From: Streptosporangium sp. NBC_01495
GTDB taxonomy: Bacteria > Actinomycetota > Actinomycetes > Streptosporangiales > Streptosporangiaceae
DNA length: 64,000 nt
NCBI RefSeq assembly: GCF_036250735.1
Contig: NZ_CP109430.1
Location: 8,928,001 to 8,992,000, forward strand
Reading direction: 5' to 3'
A model generated the notes under the pieces. That model saw nothing but the letters and a program-made list of their open reading frames with translations. It had not been told where the DNA came from and ran no database searches. Position numbers and translations under genes: made by a program. Within the stretch, counting starts at the first letter, position 1. The number at the start of each line of letters is the position of its first letter. This document shows positions 42,662 through 50,492 of this stretch, piece after piece.

Positions 42662-43216
42662 ATGATGTTCGCGCGCAAGCCCACGCTCTCCGGAGAGCAC
42701 GTGACGCTCCGGCCGGTCGGCCCCGAGCACGTGGACGGCCTCTGGGAACTGGTCAACGACCCCGAGACGGTCCGGCTGACCGGCTCGCGCGGCAAGCCCG
42801 ACTACGAGGCGCTCAAGGTCTGGTACGGCTCGCGGGGTGACCTCTGCGACCGGCTGGACCTGGCGATCTGCACCGCCGATGACGACGCCTACGTGGGCGA
42901 GATCGTGCTCAACGATCTCGACGCCGACAACCTCTCCTGCAACCTGCGCATCGCGCTGATCGGCCCCCGGGCGTACGGCAGGGGCTATGGCACCGAGGCG
43001 ATCCGGCTCACCCTCGACCACGTCTTCCGCACCACGCCGCTGCACCGGGTGGGCCTGGAGGTCTACACCTTCAACGAGCGGGCCGCGCACGTCTACCGCA
43101 AGGTCGGCTTCGTCCAGGAGGGCGTCCGCCGTGACGCCCTGCGGGTAAACGGGGAATGGTATGACTCCGTAATCATGTCGATACTTGCCCCTGACTGGGT
43201 TGTCAGGGAAATTTGA
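42662..43216 (+). CDS. GNAT-family acetyltransferase (RimJ/RimL type)
   Basis: A 184-residue transferase with VTLRPVGPEHVDGLWELVNDPET at the start, the CoA loop GPRAYGRGYGTEAIRLTLDHVF and the family end HRVGLEVYTFNERAAHVYRKVGFVQEGVRRDA. Acts on an amino group of a protein or small molecule. Two adjacent Met codons could start it. It precedes the celR-like promoter. Confidence 0.92.
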   Translation: MMFARKPTLSGEHVTLRPVGPEHVDGLWELVNDPETVRLTGSRGKPDYEALKVWYGSRGDLCDRLDLAICTADDDAYVGEIVLNDLDADNLSCNLRIALIGPRAYGRGYGTEAIRLTLDHVFRTTPLHRVGLEVYTFNERAAHVYRKVGFVQEGVRRDALRVNGEWYDSVIMSILAPDWVVREI

Positions 43217-43247
43217 CATACATATGGTGATTTTTCGGAAACATCTT

Positions 43248-43291
43248 TTGACACTCCCGAAACAATGCTAGGTTCAGTGGGAGCGCTCCCA
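43248..43291 (+). promoter_or_regulatory. Promoter and perfect CelR/CebR operator upstream of the LacI-family gene
   Basis: TTGACA (43248-43253) and an extended -10, TGC-TAGGTT (43269-43274), are followed by TGGGAGCGCTCCCA (43278-43291), which overlaps the expected start point. This 14-bp palindrome is the known CelR operator of Thermobifida fusca and the CebR site type of Streptomyces. The repressor would control its own gene. Confidence 0.85.
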
Positions 43292-43321
43292 CCTGTGCGG
43301 CATCTTGGTGTGGAGGAAGTT

Positions 43322-44326
43322 ATGGCCGATCTACCCACACTTGCCCAGGTCGCAGCAGAGGCAGGGGTATCCCCTGCCACCGCGTCCCGGGTACTCACCG
43401 GTTCAGTCAGAGTCAGCACATCGACTCGTAGGCAGGTGCATGACGCAATATCGCGTCTCGGTTACGTAAGGCATCGCGCTCCCCGTGGCGGCTCCGGCCG
43501 CCGATCCGACCAGGTCGTGGCCATCGTGGTCTGCGAACCCGCGCACCGGCTGTTCACCGAGCCGTTCTACGCGCGGATGATCACGGCTGCGGAGGAGGTC
43601 CTCACCGGGCACGGCGTCCCCCTCGCCGTGATGACCGCCACGGCGGCCACCTCCACCATCGCCACGCCACCGCTCGTCGCCGGAGGCGTCGACGGCGTCC
43701 TGCTGATCGCGGCGCGCGACCGGCATCCGCTCGTGGTGACCCTGGCCGCCTCGGGCATTCCCGTACGGAGTGCGGGCCGTCCCCCGGATGGCATCGACCT
43801 CCCCCACGTCGACATGGACAACCGCGACGGCGGTCGGCAGGCGGCGGAACACCTGCTGCTCGGCGGCCGGAGGTCCATCGGCGTCATCGCGGGCCCACCC
43901 GCCCTTCCGGCCGCTCGCGACCGGCTCGACGGGTTCCTGCAGACCCTCGCCCTGGCCGGGATGACGGGCGTGCCGGTCGCGTACGGCGACTTCAGCCACG
44001 CGTCGGGCGTGCACGGCATGCAGTGGCTGCTGCGCAGGATGCCACACGTCGACGCGGTCTTCGCCGCCTCCGACGTGATGGCCGCCGCCGCGCTGCAGAC
44101 CCTGCGCCGGGCCGGCCGCCGGGTGCCGGAGGACGTGGCCGTCATCGGGTTCGACGACGCCCCCGCCTCCCGGCGGACCTCACCCACGCTCACCACCGTC
44201 CGCCAGCCGGTGGAGGAGTTCGCCGCGCTCGCCACCCGGCTGCTGCTGCTCTCCATGAGCTCGGCCGGCGCTCCCCGCGACAATCCCGTACTCCCCACTG
44301 AGCTGGTGGTCCGTGAGTCCGCCTGA
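43322..44326 (+). CDS. celR: LacI-family repressor of cellulase genes (CelR/CebR type)
   Basis: A 334-residue repressor. The HTH and hinge (LAQVAAEAGVSPATASRVLTGSVRVSTSTRRQVHDAISRLGY) are followed by a periplasmic-binding-protein-like domain (about 60-334, e.g. GVDGVLLIAARDRHP, VAVIGFDDAPASRRTSPTLTTVRQP). CelR of T. fusca is released by cellobiose; the same ligand is likely here. ATG at 43322 has GGAGG upstream. Its operator recurs at the GH48 promoter 9 kb away. It overlaps the next gene by 14 bp. Confidence 0.88.
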   Translation: MADLPTLAQVAAEAGVSPATASRVLTGSVRVSTSTRRQVHDAISRLGYVRHRAPRGGSGRRSDQVVAIVVCEPAHRLFTEPFYARMITAAEEVLTGHGVPLAVMTATAATSTIATPPLVAGGVDGVLLIAARDRHPLVVTLAASGIPVRSAGRPPDGIDLPHVDMDNRDGGRQAAEHLLLGGRRSIGVIAGPPALPAARDRLDGFLQTLALAGMTGVPVAYGDFSHASGVHGMQWLLRRMPHVDAVFAASDVMAAAALQTLRRAGRRVPEDVAVIGFDDAPASRRTSPTLTTVRQPVEEFAALATRLLLLSMSSAGAPRDNPVLPTELVVRESA

Positions 44327-45752
44327 CCACGTCGGGCTTCGCGCGGGGGACGTGCTCACCCGCAGGTACCTGTTGCTGGAGCGGATCGCGTGGGGTGGCA
44401 TGAGCGTCATCTGGCGTGCCTTCGACCAGTCGCTCCAGCGGATGGTCGCCGTCAAGATGCTGGACGGCGAGCTGGGCGTCGACCGGGGGGAGCGCGAGCT
44501 GATCCGCAGGGAGGCGCGTGCCACCGCGCGCCTCATCCACCCCGACGCGATCGAGGTCTACGACTACGGGGAGAGCGTGACCTCCCATGGTCGCCTCGCC
44601 GCGTACGTGGTGATGCGCCTGCTGGAGGGGCGCCCGCTGGCGGACCGGATCACCGAGGGCCCGCTGCCGTGGGCGGAGGCGGCGACGATCGCCGCCAGGC
44701 TGGCCACCGTGCTGGCCGCCGCCCACGAGCGGGGCATCGTGCACCGGGACGTCACCGCCGAGAACGTGCTGCTGACCTCGGCCGGCGCCAAGCTGCTCGA
44801 CTTCGGCATCGCGGCCTTCATCGGGGAGGACGACGACGACAGGGCCTCCGACTACGGGACCCCTCCCTACGTGGCTCCGGAGCGGCTGACCGGCGCGGTC
44901 GCGGACCCGGCGAACGATGTCTACGCGCTGGGCGTGCTGCTGTTCGAGATGCTCACCGGTGACCACCCGTACCCGGAACGGACCTGGGAGGAGATCGAGA
45001 ACGTCCGCAGGGAGGGACCACCGCCGGTGGCGGAGGTGCCGGGGATGCCCGCGCGGATCAGCGCGCTCTGCCAGGTGTGCCTGTCGCACCGGCCCGAGGC
45101 CAGGCCCAAGGCGCAGGAGGTGGCCGACGGCCTGGCGGCGGCCCTCAATCCCCCGGCTCCGACCGTGGCTCCGGCCTCGGCCACGGTCCCGGCCCGCTCG
45201 ATCGGCGGGAACGAGCTGGTGCGCTGGACGGTGGTCGCGACGGTGGTGGCGCTGTTCGCGGGGCTGCTGGTGTGGAACCAGCTCTCCGGCTCCCCCGGCT
45301 TCCCCGGCTTCCCCGGTTTCCCCGGCTCTTCCGGCGGTCAGATGGCCGGTCCGCAGGGTCGCGGGACGGTGCCGCCCACGGTCCTCGATCCCACCACCGC
45401 CCACCCCGAACCTTCCCCTTCCGTCACCGTCACCGTCACCCGCAAGCAGGGTAAGCACGCGGCGGAACCGGCGCCCGGGGTGGAGGCGATCCGTTCGTAC
45501 GACCCGAATCTCAACCAGAGTGTGCGGCGCTTCAACGCCGTACTCGCGAAAGGGGAGGACGAGGGCAGGATCCGGTCCGACGTGGCCCTGGACCTGCGGC
45601 AGGTGTTTGCCAACAGCGTCTGGGACTCCCGCGACCTCACCCCGATCCGAGGAAAGATCGCCGAACGCAACCGGGAGGGCACGCTGCCCGACGACTTCCG
45701 CCACGCCCTGGAGACCCAGCTCCTGCATGTGTCGATCGCGTTGACCGGGTAG
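44313..45752 (+). CDS. Transmembrane Ser/Thr protein kinase
   Basis: A 479-residue kinase: catalytic domain about 12-275 with VAVKML Lys near 47, HRD near 144 and DFG near 163, one membrane helix (VVATVVALFAGLLVWNQL, about 305-322), an FPG repeat and an extracellular part with a helical end. The HRD loop reads HRDVTAENV, with Thr where Ser/Thr kinases have Lys, and the Gly loop reads AWGGMSV. The GTG lies inside the end of the celR-like gene, so the two are coupled. Targets unknown. Confidence 0.88.
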   Translation: MSPPDHVGLRAGDVLTRRYLLLERIAWGGMSVIWRAFDQSLQRMVAVKMLDGELGVDRGERELIRREARATARLIHPDAIEVYDYGESVTSHGRLAAYVVMRLLEGRPLADRITEGPLPWAEAATIAARLATVLAAAHERGIVHRDVTAENVLLTSAGAKLLDFGIAAFIGEDDDDRASDYGTPPYVAPERLTGAVADPANDVYALGVLLFEMLTGDHPYPERTWEEIENVRREGPPPVAEVPGMPARISALCQVCLSHRPEARPKAQEVADGLAAALNPPAPTVAPASATVPARSIGGNELVRWTVVATVVALFAGLLVWNQLSGSPGFPGFPGFPGSSGGQMAGPQGRGTVPPTVLDPTTAHPEPSPSVTVTVTRKQGKHAAEPAPGVEAIRSYDPNLNQSVRRFNAVLAKGEDEGRIRSDVALDLRQVFANSVWDSRDLTPIRGKIAERNREGTLPDDFRHALETQLLHVSIALTG

Positions 45753-45771
45753 AAAACCGAAATATACAACT

Positions 45772-45838
45772 AAACCGCCTAAGGTCCCCGGGCGGTTTCC
45801 AGGGATCGTCGCAACACGGAATGTGTTGCGACGATCCC
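45772..45838 (+). terminator. Two stem-loops after the kinase gene
   Basis: AAACCGCC/GGCGGTTT (45772-45798) and the stronger GGGATCGTCGCAACAC/GTGTTGCGACGATCCC (45802-45838, 16 bp, loop GGAAT) follow the stop codon by 20 and 50 bp. Confidence 0.8.
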
Positions 45839-45962
45839 AGGGCTTGCCGGTAGCGGTTCCGGCAGGAGGACGCCCCGCGGTTGGATCCTCGGTGATTCCC
45901 ACCGGAACCCCTACTACCTCCTCACCCCTGGTTTCGCCGGTTTCCCGTCGGTGCGGTGAGCG

Positions 45963-46949
45963 TCAGCTCCGCCGGCCGGGGCGGTCGACGATCACCGATG
46001 ACAGCAGGGCCCTGCTCCACACCGCGCCCTTGGGGACGACGACGCGCCCGTCCCAGGACTCGTCGCTCAGCCAGAGCATCCGGCTGCCCAGGTAGCGGTA
46101 GGTGCCCGTTTCGAGGATGTCGTAGCGGCGGGAGGGCCCGTCAGCGGCTCCTTCTCGCCAGATACCCAGGCCGCTGCGGCCTGCGGCGTCGCTCACGCCC
46201 TGCTCGATCCGGACGCCGGGAATGAGCGCCAGCGCGCGGTACATGGCCGCCTCCAGGCGTGGTGGCATCGAGCCGTACCGGCTCAGGTAGAGCATGATCA
46301 CCCGGTAGGCGCGGGCGTCGTCGGGCTCAGCGCTCTTGGGGACGCCCTCCTCATGTGCCCCCTCGATCCAGTGACGATCGGCGGTGACCTTGGCCAGCAG
46401 TTTCCTCGGGTCGGTCGGCAGCGCGCGGAGCTTGACGTCGTACTGCTGCGATGACAGGTCGTCATCACCCGGATCTAGGCGAACGTCTCTGATGACCAGC
46501 TCTCCCTCCTTCTGACCGAGGCGGGCGCTACCCAGGTGGGCGCTCTGTTTGCCGTCGTAGCGCATCCATACCTCACGGGTTATGGCCGCGTCCGAGTTCG
46601 GTTGTTTGTCCAGGGTCTTGGTGTAGTGCCACTGCGTCGGCAGGGGCACCTGGGCGCTTTTGCGCCTGCCCGCCACTTCGGCGGCATGGGCCAGGACCAC
46701 GCCGGCGTCGAGCTGGACGAGCGGCGGCGTGTTCGCCGGGTTCGGGGCGGGCGGTTCGGGCCGCAGGGTGGTCACGGCGAGTGCGGCGGCGGCGCCCAGC
46801 GCTCCGACCAGGAGCAGGCGGCGCCCCAGTGTCCGCCCGCGCCCCCGGATCCGCGTCAGCATCCGCCGGCGCTGCGGGATGACCCATTCCTGGCCCGGCT
46901 CGGGGATCTCGGCGCGCCACTCGCGCAGCGATCGCAGGTCATCATCCAT
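45963..46949 (-). CDS. CU044_5270-family membrane protein, ECF-sigma partner
   Basis: A 328-residue protein: cytoplasmic start MDDDLRSLREWRAEIPEPG, Arg-rich patch, one helix (LLLVGALGAAAALAVTTL), then a beta-rich extracytoplasmic domain (about 75-328). This CU044_5270 pattern is encoded beside ECF sigma genes in many actinomycetes and may be an anti-sigma or signal domain. The ATG overlaps the sigma-factor stop by 8 bp. Confidence 0.8.
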   Translation of the reverse strand: MDDDLRSLREWRAEIPEPGQEWVIPQRRRMLTRIRGRGRTLGRRLLLVGALGAAAALAVTTLRPEPPAPNPANTPPLVQLDAGVVLAHAAEVAGRRKSAQVPLPTQWHYTKTLDKQPNSDAAITREVWMRYDGKQSAHLGSARLGQKEGELVIRDVRLDPGDDDLSSQQYDVKLRALPTDPRKLLAKVTADRHWIEGAHEEGVPKSAEPDDARAYRVIMLYLSRYGSMPPRLEAAMYRALALIPGVRIEQGVSDAAGRSGLGIWREGAADGPSRRYDILETGTYRYLGSRMLWLSDESWDGRVVVPKGAVWSRALLSSVIVDRPGRRS

Positions 46950-47532
46950 CGAGGGACTCCTCTCGGGTGGTCGCGAGGGTGGGGCCGCCGAGTGCCTGGC
47001 GCGTCTTGGCTCTGGCCCGGTGAAGGCGGGACGCGACGGTTCCGGGAGGGATGTCCAGCGCGCGGGCCACGTCCTCGTACGACATCTCAGCCCAGGCCAC
47101 GAGTAACAGCACCTCCCGGTCACCGGGTGACAGCTTCGCCAGCGCCGCCGCCAGCCCGGCCTGCTGGGCGGCGACCCGGTCGTCGACGCGTTCGGTGTAC
47201 GGCTCGGTGATCTCATCGACGCCGCTGCGGACCAGCGCCCGGTAGAAGCGGATCTCCACCCGCCGATGCCGGCTGATGAGCCGGGCCGCGATGCCATACA
47301 GCCAGGGCCGCGCGTCGGGGTGGCTCGCGTCGTAGCGGTGGCGGCGCCGAAAGGCGGTCAGGAAGGCGTCGGAGACTATGTCGTCGGCCAGCGAGGGCCC
47401 CAGCCGTCGGGCGACGTAGCGCCGCAACGCGGGCGCGTGCCGGTCGAAGAGGTCGGCGAAGGCCTCCGGGACGCGTTCCGAGCGCCGGATCAACTCGGCG
47501 TCATCGGCCCTGCCGGATTCTTCGGCGATCAC
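46942..47532 (-). CDS. ECF-family RNA polymerase sigma factor
   Basis: A 196-residue sigma factor. Region 2: LFDRHAPALRRYVARRLGPSLADDIVSDAFLTAFRRR and DARPWLYGIAARLISRHRR; region 4: LAKLSPGDREVLLLVAWAEMSYEDVARALDIPPGTVASRLHRARAK. GTG start. Co-transcribed with the CU044_5270 gene. Its targets are unknown; the own promoter in 47533-47600 is a likely one. Confidence 0.93.
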   Translation of the reverse strand: MIAEESGRADDAELIRRSERVPEAFADLFDRHAPALRRYVARRLGPSLADDIVSDAFLTAFRRRHRYDASHPDARPWLYGIAARLISRHRRVEIRFYRALVRSGVDEITEPYTERVDDRVAAQQAGLAAALAKLSPGDREVLLLVAWAEMSYEDVARALDIPPGTVASRLHRARAKTRQALGGPTLATTREESLDG

Positions 47533-48000
47533 ATGGTGCTCCCGTCCTTGCGCAATGGTTCGTCGGCTTTCGCCCGCACAACCACTGCGAATTCACGGTA
47601 TGGAGTGTGATCTGCGTCATATAACGACATCCGGCCGGGTCGGGCACAGGATGCCGGGTGCGGCGGAGCGCTTCGGCGAGCGCGCCAACGCCCTGCTCAC
47701 CGTCACCTTCAAAGCTCTACGGCGGGCCGGTCCGGCCCTTGGTGCATCGGAAAGATCACTCAGGTCGCACTCGTCCTGTTCGTCGCGAGCACGAACGGGC
47801 CATCCGGGCCGGCCGCTCGGCGATGTGGACGCGCTCTTCTCCACGCGGGTGCCGCGTGGGGGTGGACCGTGGCGCCCGTCGACCGAACGCCGACGCCACG
47901 GTCCTGTTCTCACCTGTCGTGCCGTTACGTCACTCCCGACCTGTCTTGACCCCTGAAACGGGAGCCAGGGCGGAGGGGGCTCAGGTTTTGGCCGTTGGGG
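47533..48000. other. 468-bp region with a transposase remnant
   Basis: Between the sigma-factor gene and the DUF397 genes. It contains the IS5-like remnant and otherwise no supported gene. Confidence 0.5.
47640..47830 (+). pseudogene. IS5-like transposase C-terminal remnant, frameshifted
   Basis: One frame reads AERFGERANALLTVTFKALRR, and a neighbouring frame continues WCIGKITQVALVLF. Joined, this resembles the end of IS5-family transposases (GERANALLKxTFKALRRVSLCPWRIGKI). Two frames and the missing N-terminal part mark it as dead. Confidence 0.6.
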
Positions 48001-48210
48001 TTAGTCGAATTCGCCGTTTCTCACGCCGCCGACGAAGGCCGCCCATTCGCCCCGGGCGAAGACCAGCGCCGGACCGGACGGATCCTTACTGTCCCTGACC
48101 GCCGCACGGCCCCCGGACAAACCGGCGACTTCAACACAATCGCCGCCATTGCTACCGGACAGTGAGGACTTACGCCATTTGGCCCCGGAAAGCTCGTCGG
48201 TCATGTCCAT
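48001..48210 (-). CDS. DUF397 protein, copy 1
   Basis: A 69-residue protein typical of actinomycetes: KWRKSSLSGSNGGDCVEVA, AAVRDSKDPSGPALVFARGEWAAFVGGV. DUF397 proteins pair with XRE/DUF5753 regulators, as in the WhiJ systems of Streptomyces. Almost identical to the next gene. ATG start. Confidence 0.92.
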   Translation of the reverse strand: MDMTDELSGAKWRKSSLSGSNGGDCVEVAGLSGGRAAVRDSKDPSGPALVFARGEWAAFVGGVRNGEFD

Positions 48211-48241
48211 CGCTCGGTCCTTTCCTTGGCCAGGTGCGGGA

Positions 48242-48451
48242 CTAGTCGAATTCGCCGTTTCTCACGCCGCCGACGAAGGCCGCCCATTCGCCCCGGGCGA
48301 AGACCAGCGCCGGACCGGACGGATCCTTACTGTCCCTGACCGCCGCACGCCCCCCGGACAGGTCGGCGACTTCAACGCAATTGCCGCCATCGCTACCAGA
48401 CAGTGAGGATTTGCGCCATTTGGCGTTGGCAAGCTCGTTGGTCATGTCCAT
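48242..48451 (-). CDS. DUF397 protein, copy 2
   Basis: A 69-residue near-copy of the previous gene; the proteins differ only in the first half (for example ELANAKW versus ELSGAKW), and the C-terminal codons are identical at the DNA level. Its start overlaps the XRE gene by 10 bp, so it is the direct operon partner. Confidence 0.92.
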   Translation of the reverse strand: MDMTNELANAKWRKSSLSGSDGGNCVEVADLSGGRAAVRDSKDPSGPALVFARGEWAAFVGGVRNGEFD

Positions 48452-49275
48452 AGCTCGGCCTTCTCCTTAATCATGTGCAGTGACTCGCGGCGGGAGATCG
48501 CGTCCGTACGGATCACGCCGTGCCTGAATGTTAGCCCCCTGACTTCGGGTGCCCGCTCGATTATCCGGTTTCCTGCTGGCTGCGATTCGACGTACGCCAT
48601 GGGTGAGGCGCCACGGGGCAGTTCGGCGACGGTGAACGTGCCGAGCAGCCCAAGAACACTGTAAGCGTTGTAAGGGAGAATCTGAAGTGAAATGTTGAGC
48701 CGCTCACCCATCTTCAAAAGGTGGTTGAGCTGGGCGAACATGATTTCCGGGCTACCCACGGGACGGTGCAAAACCCCCTCGTCGATCACCACCCAGAGCA
48801 TCGGGGGCCTGAGGCGGTCGAGGATGGTCTGCCGGTGCAGCCGGGCGGCGACATGCCCTTCTGCCTGGTCGTGGTCCACGTCGGGCTCGCGGCTGAGCAG
48901 GGCACGCGCGTAGTCCTCCGTCTGGAGCAGGCCGGGGAAGACACTCAGTTCCCAGATGTGGAGCGCTTCGGCCTCTCGCTCGAACTCCACCCACGGGCGG
49001 AACCAGCGGGGAACCGGGGAGTTGGCCTTCTCCAGAGCGTTGAGCAGGTCGACCAGGGTCGTGCCGGAGTCCAGGGCGGCATCGAGTTTCTCGGCCGTGT
49101 GGTGGTTCGCCGGACGGGTGCCCGTCTCGATCATGCTGAGGTGACTGACGGAGACGGGGACCTGCTTCGCCAGCTGCTTCTGGCTGAATCCCGCCGCTGA
49201 GCGAAGCCTGCGAACCTCCTGCCCGAAGTAGTGGCGAGGAGTCACCGTCAGGTCAGCGGGGAGAATCTCGGTCAT
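48442..49275 (-). CDS. XRE-family regulator with DUF5753 domain
   Basis: A 277-residue regulator: HTH FGQEVRRLRSAAGFSQKQLAKQVPVSVSHLSMIETGTRPANHHTAEKLDAAL, then the DUF5753 domain (about 95-275) with FPGLLQTEDYARALL and LWVVIDEGVLHRPVGSPEIM. Such proteins act with DUF397 partners in development and antibiotic control in Streptomyces. Divergent from the ATPase gene. Confidence 0.92.
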   Translation of the reverse strand: MTEILPADLTVTPRHYFGQEVRRLRSAAGFSQKQLAKQVPVSVSHLSMIETGTRPANHHTAEKLDAALDSGTTLVDLLNALEKANSPVPRWFRPWVEFEREAEALHIWELSVFPGLLQTEDYARALLSREPDVDHDQAEGHVAARLHRQTILDRLRPPMLWVVIDEGVLHRPVGSPEIMFAQLNHLLKMGERLNISLQILPYNAYSVLGLLGTFTVAELPRGASPMAYVESQPAGNRIIERAPEVRGLTFRHGVIRTDAISRRESLHMIKEKAELWT

Positions 49276-49496
49276 CTCGGCCTACCTTTCATCACTTCGC
49301 GGCGTCTTCGCGTCAATACTCTCCGTCTTCGTGCTCCGGCGCACCAATTCCAAGGCGATTGTGAATTTATGTGAACCCCATTGTGCTACCGGCTCCGGGC
49401 GTCGTTTGGGACGGTGGAGGCACCCAGTCATGCAGACATCGACACCTCGGTCAATAGGGCAGGGAAGCAGCCGCACGAATTGCACGAAGGGGCACC

Positions 49497-49967
49497 ATGC
49501 CACAAAAACCCAGAAAGCTAGGCGAGATCGTCCTGCGGAGAAAGCCCGAATCGGTTTCCCAGGCGCGCGAGATGGTGCGCGATCTCCTCGGCGCCGACCA
49601 TCCGGCCTACGAGCAGGTACGGCTGGCCGTCTCCGAGATCACGACGAACGCCGTCGAACATTCCGAATCCGGCCCCGTGGGAGATCTGGTGATGGTCGTC
49701 CTGAAGGTGGTCAACGACTTCGTGTACGTCGAGGTGACCGACCCCGGTTCCGCGTCCAGGAAACCCCACATCCAGGAATGCGCACCCCTGGACGCGGAAG
49801 GCGGTCGAGGGCTGTTCATCGTCGACGAGATCTCGGCCGGGAAATGGGGGGTCCGCGATTTCGGGGCCGGTGGCCGGACGGTGTGGTGCGCGATTCCGGC
49901 CACCCCGCCGAACGCCGCCGAGCCGCCCACGGCCGCGCCCGTCCTTCCCGCCGCCCAACCAGGATGA
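49497..49967 (+). CDS. RsbW-like ATP-binding protein (HATPase_c_2)
   Basis: A 156-residue GHKL ATPase of the anti-sigma/SpoIIAB type: N box VRLAVSEITTNAVEHSESG, VYVEVTDPGSASRKPHI and the G box AEGGRGLFIVDEIS. A Pro/Ala-rich tail ends it. It often lies beside XRE/DUF397 genes in actinomycetes and may be a kinase or ATP-dependent partner. Followed 19 bp later by a small gene. Confidence 0.88.
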   Translation: MPQKPRKLGEIVLRRKPESVSQAREMVRDLLGADHPAYEQVRLAVSEITTNAVEHSESGPVGDLVMVVLKVVNDFVYVEVTDPGSASRKPHIQECAPLDAEGGRGLFIVDEISAGKWGVRDFGAGGRTVWCAIPATPPNAAEPPTAAPVLPAAQPG

Positions 49968-49986
49968 GCAGGATGAGGAGGCGCGG

Positions 49987-50214
49987 GTGAGTGGCTGGCA
50001 CGTCCTCGACGACACGGCGACGCGAAGGGTCAACGGGCGGGACGTCAGGATCACGACGGGAGACTTCCCCAGCATCCAGGCGGCCATCGAGAGCTGGGAG
50101 GCCGGGGAACGGGCGCGGCAGGCCCACGACCTGAGGGAGATGGGCAGGCTCGTGGACAGCGCGATAGCCCGGTTACAGCGTCACCATGCCGAACACCGCG
50201 ATCCTCCCCGATGA
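49987..50214 (+). CDS. Small helical protein (75 aa)
   Basis: GTG with AGGAGG 6 bases upstream, 19 bp after the ATPase gene. The protein reads GWHVLDDTATRRVNGRDVRI, then a long amphipathic helix (SIQAAIESWEAGERARQAHDLREMGRLVDSAIARL). Function unknown; the position suggests a partner of the ATPase. Confidence 0.7.
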   Translation: MSGWHVLDDTATRRVNGRDVRITTGDFPSIQAAIESWEAGERARQAHDLREMGRLVDSAIARLQRHHAEHRDPPR

Positions 50215-50492
50215 ACCCCGAGCCCTCCCCTCGGTGACGGGCGGGCGAGGGCCGTACGGGGCGAGGTGGGAGGAGACGCGGACGCGGCGGGCGGAACGCT
50301 GCCCGGAGTCAGGTCGCCCCGGAAACCCACATAAAAAGCATCATCTCTCTTATACGCCCCGATAACCACACAATAAAACATCCCGCATGTCGTATAACCA
50401 GTACGACACCGCCGATTAGTAGAGTCAGCAGAAATGGCGCATCATCGGCAATGCGCCTGGACGGAGAAATACCAAAAGAAAAGGATAAAGTT

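Noticed and set aside
45823-46095. 90-codon plus-strand frame after the kinase gene
   Set aside because: Overlaps the terminator hairpin and the antisense end of the CU044_5270-family gene; no ribosome site.
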